DNA of 64,000 nt, taken from Candidatus Aveggerthella stercoripullorum. Its GTDB lineage: Bacteria; Actinomycetota; Coriobacteriia; Coriobacteriales; Eggerthellaceae. Made by a program: the position numbers and the translations under genes. How positions within the stretch are numbered: position 1 is the stretch's first letter; every line of letters begins with the position of its first letter. Of the stretch, positions 1-9,257 are shown one piece after another. The stretch is taken from contig DVGB01000044.1 of the NCBI GenBank assembly GCA_018712955.1, positions 1-64,000 on the forward strand, in the 5' to 3' direction. The notes beneath the pieces are model-generated. The model had not been told where the DNA came from. It ran no database searches and saw nothing but the letters and a program-made list of their open reading frames with translations.

Positions 1-57
1 CCCCCCCCCCCGAGGGTGCGAACCCTGCGTCGCGCAGACGTCTCCAAGGAACAGGAC

Positions 58-954
58 ATGAACCTCAAGCAGATCGAATACCTCGTTGCCGTCGTAAGGA
101 ACGGCAGTTTCTCGCTCGCAGCGAAAGAATGCTACGTGACCGTTCAGGCGGTCTCGAAAGCCATCGCTGACCTGGAGCGGGAAGTGGGCGAAAGCCTGTT
201 CGTGCGCGAAAGCCGCGGCGTTTCTCCCACGCCGTTCGGAATTGCGTTCTGCGACAAGGCGCGCGAAGTGCTGCGCGCTTTCGAAGAGCTTGAGGCTCTC
301 CCTCAAACTTACGCCGTTGGAGAAGGGTCCCGCCCGACACTCCGGCTTGCGCTGTACGCTCCGAGGTTCAATAACAACGAATTCGTCTGCGCAAGCATCG
401 AACGATTCATCGGAAAAAATCTTGGCATTAAGGTTGAAACGCCGCTGCTGAACGGCACCGAAGCGACCGAGCAACTTCGCGCTCACCTCATTGACGCGTT
501 CGTGTCCATCGGAACGTTCTCGCAGCCAGACATGGACTGCGTTCCCATCGGGTCCATGTCCACCGCCATTGTCATGGGCATTGACCATCCGCTCACCGCT
601 AAAGACAAGGTCACCCTTGAGGACATCAACCAATATCCTGTCTTGCACGCGCCGGAATTCGACTCTTTCAACGACTCTGTGCTCAACACGTACCGCAAGC
701 ATGGCCTAACCTCTGAGATATTCATGCCGGAATCCGCCGAAAGCTACGAGCATTTCGTCAAAGAGCTCAACGGGCTCTCGTTCGCCGTCAGCATGCCTGC
801 TGTTCCCGTCGTGTTTCCTGGAACGATTTCGCGCCCCATCGACCCAAAAGACGTTATCCCTATACCCATCTGCCTTGTCAGCCCGAAAGAAGGGAAAACG
901 AAAGCGTATTACGCAGCGGAGCGCTTGCTCAAAGGCAACAAGAAGGCGCTCTGA
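58..954 (+). CDS. LysR-family transcriptional regulator
   Basis: A 298-residue DNA-binding regulator. The N-terminal winged helix-turn-helix spans about residues 3-60 (it opens MNLKQIEYLVAVVRNGSFSL, with the recognition helix around VQAVSKAIADLE). A periplasmic-binding-protein-like effector domain follows. I chose the ATG at 58 over an in-frame upstream GTG because AAGGA lies 7 bases before it and the LysR domain starts there. The gene stands alone and is closed by a very strong hairpin. The effector and target genes cannot be read from the sequence. The upstream region, where a divergent target would normally lie, is cut off by the window edge. The family call is firm; the function is unknown. 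Confidence 0.9.
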   Translation: MNLKQIEYLVAVVRNGSFSLAAKECYVTVQAVSKAIADLEREVGESLFVRESRGVSPTPFGIAFCDKAREVLRAFEELEALPQTYAVGEGSRPTLRLALYAPRFNNNEFVCASIERFIGKNLGIKVETPLLNGTEATEQLRAHLIDAFVSIGTFSQPDMDCVPIGSMSTAIVMGIDHPLTAKDKVTLEDINQYPVLHAPEFDSFNDSVLNTYRKHGLTSEIFMPESAESYEHFVKELNGLSFAVSMPAVPVVFPGTISRPIDPKDVIPIPICLVSPKEGKTKAYYAAERLLKGNKKAL

Positions 955-958
955 CCAC

Positions 959-1008
959 TGTAGGAATACAAGAAAACCCTGGGCAACCAGGGTTTTCTTG
1001 TATCTACA
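959..1008. terminator. Strong bidirectional terminator with GCAA tetraloop
   Basis: The arms at 966-982 and 987-1003 pair perfectly over 17 bp around a GCAA loop. A further 5 bp (959-963 with 1004-1008) pair beyond a 2-base bulge. The A-rich and T-rich flanks suit termination in both directions. It separates the LysR gene from the convergent ychF. Confidence 0.9.
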
Positions 1009-1134
1009 GGCCATGTGGCACGCAGGTTGTCCCCACAGCTTGCGACAATCCAGCAAACGCCCCCACGCGCATAGCCTGCCTGCTGCATGCCACTGAACGC
1101 CGCAGGGCAGTTCCGCTTCCGCTTGCGCCCCAGC

Positions 1135-2208
1135 CTATACGTTGAACTTGAAGTGCATGACGTCGCCGTCCTGGACGACGTACTCCTTGCCTTCCTGGCG
1201 CAGCTTGCCCGCATCGCGGCAGCCCTTTTCACCGCCGAGCGCCACGTAGTCTTCATAGCTGGCGGTCTCGGCCTTGATGAAGCCGCGCTCGAAATCCGTG
1301 TGGATAACGCCTGCGGCCTGTGGCGCCTTCGCACCGATCGGAATGGTCCACGCACGCGTTTCGGTCTCGCCGGACGTGAAATAGCTCTGCAGGCCCAAAA
1401 GGCGATAAGCAGCGTTGATCAGGCGTGCCAGGCCGCTTTCGGACAAGCCGAGCGCCTCCATGTACTCCTTCGCTTCGTCCGGGTCCATCTCGGAAAGCTC
1501 CGCGATGTCAGCCTCGATCTTCGCGCAGATAGGCACGGGCACGCAGCCGTCGATCTCCTCCAGCTCCGCCGCCACGGCGTCCTCGTCAACGTTGGCCACG
1601 TAGAGCATGGGCTTCATGGTGAGCAGGTGCAGGTCGTAGAGCGCGGCGATCTCGTCCTCGGTCAGGTCGAGCGTGCGGGCGCGATGCCCCTCGTTCAGGC
1701 CGGCGAGCGCCTTCTTGGCGGTCTCCAGCTTCAGCACGCCCGCCTTGTCGCGCTTGGCGTCCTTCTCCAGGCGCGGGATGGCCTTCTCGATGGTGGCGAT
1801 ATCGGCCAGGATGAGCTCCGTCTTGATGGTGTCCACGTCGCTTTGCGGGTTCACCTTGCCCGCCACGTGCGTGACGTCCGGGTCGGAGAAGTAGCGCACG
1901 ACCTCGCAGATGGCATCCGTCTCGCGGATGTTCGCGAGGAACTGGTTGCCCAGGCCCTCGCCCTGGCTGGCGCCCGCCACCAAGCCGGCGATGTCCACGA
2001 ACTCGACCGTGGCAGGCACGATCTTCGCCGGGTGGTCGATCTTCGCCAGCTCATCCAGGCGCGGGTCGGGCACCGGCACGATGCCCACGTTGGGCTCGAT
2101 GGTGGCGAAGGGATAGTTGGCAGCCAGGCCGCCCTTGTTCGTGAGCGCAGTGAACAGCGTGGACTTGCCCACGTTGGGCAGGCCCACGATGCCGATGGAA
2201 AGTGACAT
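1135..2208 (-). CDS. ychF: Redox-regulated ATPase/GTPase YchF (OLA1 family)
   Basis: A 357-residue P-loop protein of the translation-associated Obg superfamily. In other bacteria YchF binds ribosomes, hydrolyses ATP and is linked to oxidative-stress responses. The sequence shows the P-loop GLPNVGKST at about residues 9-17, the typical switch region (NYPFATIEPN), a coiled-coil middle and the C-terminal TGS domain (FTSGETETRAW through FKFNV). Length is normal for the family. The ATG at 2208 has AAAGGA 6 bases upstream. It is monocistronic: the LysR terminator lies downstream, and the next minus-strand gene upstream ends with its own hairpin. Confidence 0.96.
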   Translation of the reverse strand: MSLSIGIVGLPNVGKSTLFTALTNKGGLAANYPFATIEPNVGIVPVPDPRLDELAKIDHPAKIVPATVEFVDIAGLVAGASQGEGLGNQFLANIRETDAICEVVRYFSDPDVTHVAGKVNPQSDVDTIKTELILADIATIEKAIPRLEKDAKRDKAGVLKLETAKKALAGLNEGHRARTLDLTEDEIAALYDLHLLTMKPMLYVANVDEDAVAAELEEIDGCVPVPICAKIEADIAELSEMDPDEAKEYMEALGLSESGLARLINAAYRLLGLQSYFTSGETETRAWTIPIGAKAPQAAGVIHTDFERGFIKAETASYEDYVALGGEKGCRDAGKLRQEGKEYVVQDGDVMHFKFNV

Positions 2209-2316
2209 GCGACGTCCTTTGTACAGCGAATGTTTACAACCGTTCTATCATAGCAAAACGCGGCATGGCGAGCGCGCCTTCCCGCGTCATTATCGCGCAC
2301 GCGCCCTCGAAACGAA

Positions 2317-2348
2317 GCAGGGCCGGAGCCTTCCGACTCCGGTCCTGC
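2317..2348 (-). terminator. Hairpin terminator of the surface-protein gene
   Basis: A 12-bp stem (2317-2328 with 2337-2348, including one G-T pair) lies just past the stop of the large surface-protein gene and before ychF. The tail on the minus strand is only moderately T-rich. Confidence 0.65.
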
Positions 2349-2390
2349 CGTCAAATCTCTTTCGCAGGCCGCGTCCCCCGCAGCAGCCTC

Positions 2391-5300
2391 CTACTCGCCG
2401 TCCCCCTGCTCCGCCGCGCGCTCGTTCTCAAGGCGGCGCGCAGTATAGGCGGTCATGCCCGCCACCGCGGCGGTGGCCAGAAGGCCCGCGGCCGTCAGAC
2501 CAGCCTTGTCGCCGGTCTTCGCCATGCTCGCGACAGCGCGCTTCGCGGAAGGCGCCTTCGAGCCGGCGTTCTGCGCAGGGGCGCCGCCGCCCGCCGGGTC
2601 ACCTTCCTTCGTCACGACGGAATCGCCCAGGTCGGGATCGTACGCCGCGACCTCCTGGTGCACGTCGACGTCGCACGTGGGGCACTCGTCGTGCGGGAGC
2701 GAGAACTGCAGCACGCCGCCGTCCTCGCCTGCCGCCAAGCGGGTTCCCGGAACGATGAACTGGTAGTCCTTGAGAACGATGTACGTCTTCTTCGTGCCGC
2801 GCCAGTCAGCCGGGATGGTGAAGCTGATCTGGTACGTGGTCGTGCGCCCAGGGAGCAGGGCGCCTTCGGACAGCGGGTCGGCCAGGATGTGCGCGCCCTT
2901 CACGCCCGTGGCGGCGATGGCGTCGTCCGGGTAGCGCGGCTCGTCCACAGCGCCCTCGGAGCCCGTCACGCCCACGTTCTCGTACAGCTCTGGCGTCCAC
3001 GCGGACTCCACCACGTTCTCCGACGTGAACGCGAAGCGCTCTTTGCGCTCGATCAGTGCGCCCGTCTCGCGATCGCGGAACTCCACGGTGCAGCCCGTCA
3101 TGATGACGTTGCCGTCGTTGCGCAGCGTCATGGTGAACTGCTCCTCGGATCCCGCCAGCACGAACAGGCGGTCGGAGATCAGCGACAGCGGCGTGGCAGC
3201 CACGACCGCCGGCACGTTGGCGAACCGGACGTCCGCCGTGCTGGTGGTCATGTCCTTGATGACGGAGTAGGCGAACGCGTACGAAGACCCGTCCGCGCCG
3301 CTGCTGATGTTGCTGAGCGAGTCGACGGGGTTGTCCATGTCCGCCACCGGGAACGGCGTCGAGAACAGGCCGTCCACGCACACGCTTGCCATCACGCGGT
3401 GTTTGTTCGCCGTGATCTCGCCCGTGGGGTTGCCGCTCTCGTCGAACTCCTGGCCGGCCTTTCCTTCGATGTTGCGCGCGAAGACGAGCGAATCGCCGTT
3501 CGGACTCACGCGGAACGCTGCCATCTGGTAGTCCGACGGTCCGACCTGGCGGGAGGTGATGCCGCCGTGCATGGTCTTCGGGTCGAACGTCGAGGCGTGC
3601 AAGATGCCGTTCTGCAAGGTCAGCAGCTCGCTGTGGCCCGGCCACGGTACGCCGTCCTCGACGCCTGCCTGGTCGACGAGGTTCGGGACGATGCGTCCTG
3701 CCATGCTCGGCGCGACCTTGCCCACGTAGAACGACGTGATGGACGTGAGCACTTCGTTCGCGCCCGCGTCTTTGGCGCGCGAGACGACGTAGATCCATCC
3801 CGTCTCGTCCAACGCCGCACCGCAGATGTCGTACGTCCCTTTGTTGACGCGCCATCCGAGCTCGCCGTACAGCGCGTTGCCAGCCCACACGTGAACGTAC
3901 ACGCCGGCGCCCAGGGTCTTCGGGTCCGCCGGCATGACGTCCTCGGGCGTATCGCCATAGCGCCGCACGTACACCAAAGCAAGAGCGGGATGGGCGGTGC
4001 CGGCGGACTGGACGGACATCTTGACCAGGCGCGGGAGCGTGAACGACCAGTACGGATGGTTTTCCCGAGCATCGCTCCAGGACACGGTTTCCCGCACCTC
4101 CAGGCTCTCGTCGATCCGCAGAAGGGTCATGACCGGATTCGCCATGACCTGGGGAAGCGTGCTCGTGTCTCCTTCAGGACGCTTGCCGCCCGAAAGCAGC
4201 ACGTAGATGCCCTCCTCCAAGGTGCTGGAGTGCTCTTCGTTCACGAGGACGTCGAAGTCGTAGTCGAACATGTCGATGCGCTCGATCGTGGCCGAGCCCT
4301 TTTTGTAGGAATCGAGCACGTGCACGGGGAATTCCAGGACCGTGGGCGCGGACGCCGTGCCCGACTCAAGGCTGAACGGCTGGACGGCAAGGCGCGAGCG
4401 CACGCCATCGCTGCCATAATCCACGCTCAAGATACGGAACAGGTACGGCACGCCCTTGTACACGACGAATTTCTGCCGCGGGTCGCTGAACACGTTCCGT
4501 GCGATGACCGTATCGAGCGTCGGGCGCACGCCGCCGTCCTGCCCGATGCCGGACACGCCCATGAAAGCACCCGCGTTTTCGGGCAGCGCGCCGATGTAGT
4601 CGTACTCGAAGCCGTCGGTAACGAGCGCATCCTCCGGGACCTGGCTCTCAAGCACCCAGGCGTTCGCCACGTCGCCGGCATCGGCATCGAGCTCCAGAGC
4701 CTGGAAGGCGGAAAGCCCGATCTGCGGCGCGGCGTTCGCAGCCGACCGCACAGCACGGAACTCGGCCGTCTTGCGCAGCTCGGCCTCGGTGACGATGGTC
4801 GCGCTCTCGGCGAACGACTCGAGCGAGACGCCGTTCGCGCCGAGCATGCCGGGAAGCGAGTACTGCGGCGCGCCGTTCGCCGGCGTGCCGAACGCGAAGG
4901 CCGACGGCGTCATGACCGGCGTCCCCTCCGCCTGGAACCCGGCGTTGTCCTTCCACGAGTTGTACAGGCTCGGGTCGTCGACGCCCCACAGCTTGCCCGC
5001 CCACTTGAAGATGACGAGCTGCACCACGACGTCCACCTGGATGCCGCCCGCGACCACGTGGTGCGGCAGCGGACGGTCCGCGTGCGCCGCTTCGAAGCCC
5101 AGGTAGTACGAGAGGTAGCCCGACCCGCGCAAGCCGACGGAGGCCATGCCCGAGAACCCGACACCCACCGAAACCTCGAGCTCGATAGTGACCGTGCCAG
5201 AGATCTGCGTCTGCGTGTAGTCGAAATTCCAGTCCTCGAACGCCAGGGCGCGCTCGGAGATCATGCCGATCTGCCCGGCGATCTTCGCCGAGGCGGTCGC

Positions 5301-6734
5301 GCCCACCTCGGCGAACACCGGCACGGGACCCACGACGGCCGTCGCCGCGACCGACCCGCCCAGAGAGAATTGGAAGACGATGCCTCCCGTCCCCCTCCAC
5401 AGGCTGGAGTCGAACAAGTACTGCATGACGCCATAGAGCTGGATAGCCACGTCGAACTTGAACTGATGCGAGAGCTCGTATTTCTTCATGGCGGTGCCGT
5501 CGGCCTTCATGCCCGCCTTCATGTCCTTGTATTTCTGCAGGTCGTCCCGTGCGTCATTGACGATCTGCTGGTACTGCTGCTCGACGGATTTGGAGGACTC
5601 CTTCTTCCAGTCGCTGCCTTTGAGGAAATTCGCCTTGTCCTTGAGCTGCAGCACCGGCTGCCCGCCCACGCCGATCATGAACATGCCCGCAGGGCTGGCC
5701 GCAATGAGCAACGGCATCGTCGGGAACGCCAGGGAGATCGTGGAGCCGCCAATCGGCATCGGCCAGGAGGCGGGCATCGTGTAGCTCAGTCCGTTGGTCA
5801 CCGTGCCGAGCGCCTTTTCCAAACCCGCATTCGGGGAGTAGACCTCGTCGAGCGGCGCCTTGACGAACTTTGCCTTCGCGCCGCTGCCATACCAATAAGA
5901 GCTGTTGTCCGCCTTGAAGCGAAGGCTGAAGGAGCCGTCGACCGGAAGCGCCTTGTCGCTTGCGGGCGTCAGGTAGGCCCCCTTGAACGAAAACGAGCCC
6001 CGTCCGTCCGTCAGTTCGAACGCCTGCTCTTCTCGTATGTCGTAAACGCCGTTTTTGTCCACGGTCGCCAATTGCACACGCGCACGCGTTGCGCCCGGAG
6101 CGCGCAGGATACCGGACACGACGTGCGTCTCAGTGTTCGACACCGCACTGAAAAACTCGTTCTCCGTGTACAGGACGTCCCAGCCGTCGAAGCCGATCCG
6201 TTCGAGGTAGGCTTCGTCCGGGCTTTCCAGCTGGCGCGTGGGCACCTGAACGCCCGTGCCGCCGTCGACGCGCAAGCGACCGACGCTGAAAGCGCAGTAG
6301 CCGTCTCCTGCCTCCACGAAGACCTCGCCGTCGAAGCGCTTGCGCTTGCCCTCCCGGCCGTAGTCGACCTCGGTCGAGACGTTCGTGATGTCGATGACGA
6401 CCGCGCCGTCGGCATCGGTCGTGCCCGTGGCGGTCGCGCCGTTGCTGGCCTTGAGTGTCACCTTCGCGCCCGCCACGGGCGCTTCGGCGTCGCCGGCCAC
6501 GTCGACGACCTTGAAGCCCACGTCGTTGAGCGACACGACGAACACCGTGATCTCGCCCGATTCGTCCTGGCCTGCGGCGTAGGCATACCCGCAGTCGTCA
6601 GACCACACGGGAGGCATGAAGAACAACAGCGCGCTTGCGGCGCCTCCCGCCAAGAACGCGCGGCGCGTGATGGCGATGCCGGGCTTATCGTTCTCGCGGT
6701 GTTCAGAGTTGGCGAAGTGGTCTCGATCAGTCAT
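2391..6734 (-). CDS. Giant Tat-exported surface protein with sortase-like C-terminus
   Basis: A 1447-residue exported protein of unknown function. The N-terminus carries a twin-arginine signal (ITRRAFLAGGAASALLFF, RR at residues 24-25) with a likely cleavage site after AYA near residue 53. Residues of about 60-110 resemble a carboxypeptidase-regulatory/Cna-B-like beta domain (VAGAKVTLKA...TTDADGAVV). The centre is beta-rich and glycine-rich with no recognised enzyme motif. The C-terminus has a sortase-like signal: MAKTGD (1404-1409), a hydrophobic stretch, then RR and charged residues. The leader and tail together suggest a folded, wall-anchored protein exported by Tat. The ATG at 6734 has a G-rich Shine-Dalgarno. 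A surface location is well supported by both ends; the ligand or activity is unknown. Confidence 0.85.
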   Translation of the reverse strand: MTDRDHFANSEHRENDKPGIAITRRAFLAGGAASALLFFMPPVWSDDCGYAYAAGQDESGEITVFVVSLNDVGFKVVDVAGDAEAPVAGAKVTLKASNGATATGTTDADGAVVIDITNVSTEVDYGREGKRKRFDGEVFVEAGDGYCAFSVGRLRVDGGTGVQVPTRQLESPDEAYLERIGFDGWDVLYTENEFFSAVSNTETHVVSGILRAPGATRARVQLATVDKNGVYDIREEQAFELTDGRGSFSFKGAYLTPASDKALPVDGSFSLRFKADNSSYWYGSGAKAKFVKAPLDEVYSPNAGLEKALGTVTNGLSYTMPASWPMPIGGSTISLAFPTMPLLIAASPAGMFMIGVGGQPVLQLKDKANFLKGSDWKKESSKSVEQQYQQIVNDARDDLQKYKDMKAGMKADGTAMKKYELSHQFKFDVAIQLYGVMQYLFDSSLWRGTGGIVFQFSLGGSVAATAVVGPVPVFAEVGATASAKIAGQIGMISERALAFEDWNFDYTQTQISGTVTIELEVSVGVGFSGMASVGLRGSGYLSYYLGFEAAHADRPLPHHVVAGGIQVDVVVQLVIFKWAGKLWGVDDPSLYNSWKDNAGFQAEGTPVMTPSAFAFGTPANGAPQYSLPGMLGANGVSLESFAESATIVTEAELRKTAEFRAVRSAANAAPQIGLSAFQALELDADAGDVANAWVLESQVPEDALVTDGFEYDYIGALPENAGAFMGVSGIGQDGGVRPTLDTVIARNVFSDPRQKFVVYKGVPYLFRILSVDYGSDGVRSRLAVQPFSLESGTASAPTVLEFPVHVLDSYKKGSATIERIDMFDYDFDVLVNEEHSSTLEEGIYVLLSGGKRPEGDTSTLPQVMANPVMTLLRIDESLEVRETVSWSDARENHPYWSFTLPRLVKMSVQSAGTAHPALALVYVRRYGDTPEDVMPADPKTLGAGVYVHVWAGNALYGELGWRVNKGTYDICGAALDETGWIYVVSRAKDAGANEVLTSITSFYVGKVAPSMAGRIVPNLVDQAGVEDGVPWPGHSELLTLQNGILHASTFDPKTMHGGITSRQVGPSDYQMAAFRVSPNGDSLVFARNIEGKAGQEFDESGNPTGEITANKHRVMASVCVDGLFSTPFPVADMDNPVDSLSNISSGADGSSYAFAYSVIKDMTTSTADVRFANVPAVVAATPLSLISDRLFVLAGSEEQFTMTLRNDGNVIMTGCTVEFRDRETGALIERKERFAFTSENVVESAWTPELYENVGVTGSEGAVDEPRYPDDAIAATGVKGAHILADPLSEGALLPGRTTTYQISFTIPADWRGTKKTYIVLKDYQFIVPGTRLAAGEDGGVLQFSLPHDECPTCDVDVHQEVAAYDPDLGDSVVTKEGDPAGGGAPAQNAGSKAPSAKRAVASMAKTGDKAGLTAAGLLATAAVAGMTAYTARRLENERAAEQGDGE

Positions 6735-6898
6735 GGCGGCCCCCTCGGATTAGAACGAAGTGCGCGAGGAGGCGCGAAACGGTCGGCATGCGGCATACGA
6801 CCGAGCGCGATGAGCCGAAGACACGGGCGGCACATCACACGCTGGGCACCATGCGCCTCTCGCTTACCTTCAAGCATACCGAGAAGCCCTCACCGCCG

Positions 6899-6930
6899 GC
6901 ACACCCATTTCGCACGGAAAATGGGTGTGC
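6899..6930. terminator. 12-bp stem-loop upstream of the surface-protein gene
   Basis: The arms 6899-6910 and 6919-6930 are perfectly complementary over 12 bp with an 8-base loop. The structure lies between the end of the cytochrome gene and the start of the surface-protein gene. It may be a second terminator for the cytochrome gene or a leader structure of the surface-protein mRNA. No long T run follows on the minus strand. Confidence 0.55.
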
Positions 6931-6960
6931 TGCGCGGTAGGAAAAGGCGCCGTGCAACGA

Positions 6961-6994
6961 CGAAGGGCGCCCCCGCTATCGGGAGCGCCCTTCG
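6961..6994 (-). terminator. Terminator overlapping the cytochrome stop codon
   Basis: A perfect 10-bp outer stem (6961-6970 with 6985-6994) is extended by three inner G-C pairs after one mismatch. The cytochrome stop codon (6976-6978) lies in the loop, so the last codons of the gene form one arm. Confidence 0.75.
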
Positions 6995-7704
6995 CTGAAT
7001 GGTGATGAGGCGGTGCCTCTGGAACCGATGACGACGTTTGCCTTGCGATCGCTATCGTAGCTCATGTCCTCAGCCTGCCGCGGCGTCACCCAGCCGTCGG
7101 GCACCTGGGCGCCCTCGTGGCAGCCAGCGCACTGCATGACGGACGCGCGGTGCGCCTTGTGGCAGTAGCCGCAGTCCATCTCGCCGTGCTGGGCCTTGTG
7201 CGGGTTGATGCTGCCCATGTCAGAGGTGAGCTGCTCCAGGTCCTCGCGGAACTCGGTGTGGCAGGCATCGTTCAGGCAGAACTGCTCGCCCGTGTTGCCG
7301 CGCGCCTCGCCAAGCTCGGTCAGGCTGCGCTCCTCGAGCGGCGCGTAGTAGTTGCCCGTGAGCCAGTTCATGCCTTCGGAAATCTGCTCGTCCATGGTCG
7401 GGACGTGGCAGTCAAGGCAGGTGTCGCCGTCGACGTCCTTGTGGGACACCGCCAGCATAGCGCTGGAGTTCGTGACCTCGTTGCCGGCCTTGTCCACAGA
7501 CGGCTGGCCCGGCGTGCTCTCGTAGGTCTCCAGGTACTCCGCCATCGGCGTATGGCAAATGGCGCCGCAGAAGCTCGGCTGGCCATGCCACACCCACATG
7601 TCGGCGCCCGCCACGACCAAGACCGCGACGACCACGCCAACGACGATCGGCCACTTCTTGCTCGGGCGCTTCGATGACGGGTTCTTGATCGGTTCGTCAC
7701 TCAT
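6976..7704 (-). CDS. Membrane-anchored pentahaem cytochrome c (NapC/NirT/NrfH-like)
   Basis: A 242-residue quinol-oxidising type cytochrome. One N-terminal membrane helix (about residues 19-35) anchors it with the haem domain outside. Five haem-binding motifs are visible: CGAICH (46-51), CLDCH (96-100), CLNDACH (143-149), CGYCH (178-182) and CAGCH (192-196). Three are normal CX2CH; the first is CX3CH and the third CX4CH. In Eggerthellaceae such cytochromes pass electrons from menaquinol to exported flavoprotein reductases, so the broken reductase at 9741 is a plausible former partner (inference). The gene is monocistronic, with a terminator at its stop and a TATAGT -10 element upstream. The alternative of an NrfH-like electron donor to another reductase cannot be excluded. 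Confidence 0.88.
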   Translation of the reverse strand: MSDEPIKNPSSKRPSKKWPIVVGVVVAVLVVAGADMWVWHGQPSFCGAICHTPMAEYLETYESTPGQPSVDKAGNEVTNSSAMLAVSHKDVDGDTCLDCHVPTMDEQISEGMNWLTGNYYAPLEERSLTELGEARGNTGEQFCLNDACHTEFREDLEQLTSDMGSINPHKAQHGEMDCGYCHKAHRASVMQCAGCHEGAQVPDGWVTPRQAEDMSYDSDRKANVVIGSRGTASSPFSEGRSR

Positions 7705-7775
7705 GGTTGACCCCCTTCAATGCTGTTTCGAATTCGAGCTTTGGGGATGCGCGCGTTCGAAACGGAATCGACGCT

Positions 7776-7781
7776 ACTATA
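7776..7781 (-). promoter_or_regulatory. -10 element of the cytochrome c gene
   Basis: The minus strand reads TATAGT here, 72 bases before the cytochrome ATG, in a short A/T-rich island. A convincing -35 was not found because the upstream spacer is an alternating CGCG tract. The rest of the 7705-8008 spacer holds no gene that I can see. Confidence 0.45.
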
Positions 7782-8008
7782 CCCGCGCGCACGCGCGCGA
7801 AGGTATCGCCGAAGAAGGGTGATTTCGAAAAGCCCTCAGGGGTGATGCCGCTGAACAGGCAAAACGGCCTTGCTGCAAGAAATCACGCGAGGAAAGCCGG
7901 AAAGGGAGCAATAGCGGGAAAGCCTGATTTAAATCCATTTCGGAAGCCTTCAGGACGATTTCGCGAATGCCTTCGCTTCCCTGCCCTCACCGGAAAGCCC
8001 ACGCCGCG

Positions 8009-9257
8009 CTATCCGAGCGAGTCGATCAGGTCAACAAGCTCATCGCGAGAATGAACGTCCAGCTTGCGGTAAATATGGCGAATGTGAGTCTTCGCCGTGT
8101 TATTAGAGATGAAAAGCTCCTGTTCGATAGAGCCGATCTTCTTGTGCTGCGCCAAAAGCCGCAGGACCTCCTCTTCGCGTTGCGAAAGCCCAAAGCGCTG
8201 AGTCGCCTGCGCGCAGCGGTCGACCAATTCATCGCGCTCCGTTTCAGCGCCCGCGTCCTCGACACTGCCCATGCCGGAAAGGGCCAGACCCCAGCGGCAA
8301 CGCCACACGGAAGATGATGCTGAACTGGAAATGTCGTCCGCGCACGACCACGAGCAAAAAGATGAGCGCCGCAGCGAGCACGACGCCGAACGACGAATGC
8401 GGCACGAACGTGCTCTGGTACAAGTCCGCCTCTTTCAGGCCGTACGCGAATGCGTACACGCCCATGATAAGAATGACGCGCTACGGAATAGCGAACGGCT
8501 TCGCTTCTGCACGGGGCAGGCGCTCGGACGGCAGCGAACGAAAGCCCGCAGCGACCATGCCGAGCGAAAACAGCGGCAGTGCGACCGAAACAGCAAAGAA
8601 CGACGCAAACTCCATGCCGCGGCACAGCAGGATGACCGCCGCCGCGATCACCAACGAGCCCGAATAGTACAGAGCCACGCGGAACGGATTTAAACAGCCG
8701 TACAGCTCCGACCACAGCAAGATGACGAACGCCGTTCCCACGCCGCCCGCAAGCACTGCCACCCAACCAAGCGGCACGACAAAGCTATGGAAGAATGCCG
8801 AGATGGGCAGCAGCACGGTCGCCAGGAGCATCAGCGCGACCGTCACTGCGTAGAACCACTTTTTGCCGAACAGGGGCCCGAGCCGACGCGAGAACACCGC
8901 GCACAACAGCAGAGTGACGGACATGACGATGTCGTAGGCATCGTGCGTCGCAACCTGCGCCGCCGGGAACGAGAAGATAGGCGTCACGAACGCAATCTCG
9001 ATCCATGCGCGATACAGGCCAAGGCCGAGGAAAAAGAACGGGATGGCGGGCATCCACGGGAACAAGGGTCCCGGAGGCCTCACGCCTGCATCGTTTTTCG
9101 GAAGAGCGTCCGACAGCACTGCATGGTCGTCTTCCGCCCAGGCGCCATCAAGCACCTTCGCTAAGGCAGGCTCGTGGGAGCGCACGGTCTTTTCGTGCTT
9201 CTCCCCTGCCTGGATGCGCCCCCCTTGCGCCATCTCAGGCTCATTGTGCTCTGGCAT
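8009..9257 (-). pseudogene. Broken membrane-bound LuxR-family regulator
   Basis: This is a remnant of a regulator with an N-terminal multi-helix membrane sensor domain and a C-terminal LuxR DNA-binding domain, a type expanded in Eggerthellaceae next to respiratory reductases. The start at 9257 (MPEHNEPEMAQ) follows a good AAAGGGGAGGG site. The sensor part reads through many hydrophobic helices to ...KPFAIP, then meets an in-frame TAG at 8481-8483, after which the same frame continues (RVILIMGVYAFAYG). A frameshift near 8280-8300 then moves the helix-turn-helix (LSQREEEVLRLLAQ...SNNTAKTHIRHIYRKL) into another frame, ending at 8009. Two independent lesions argue for a true pseudogene, though base-call errors cannot be excluded. 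It diverges from the broken flavoprotein gene. Confidence 0.85.

Noticed and set aside
1-57. An upstream extension of the LysR gene from GTG at 16
   Set aside because: The LysR domain begins at the ATG at 58, which has the ribosome site.
2202-6998. A 1598-codon open frame on the plus strand opposite the surface-protein gene
   Set aside because: It is the mirror of a real GC-rich gene. Its residues are Arg/His/Val-rich with no domain, and the minus strand has Tat and sortase-like signals.
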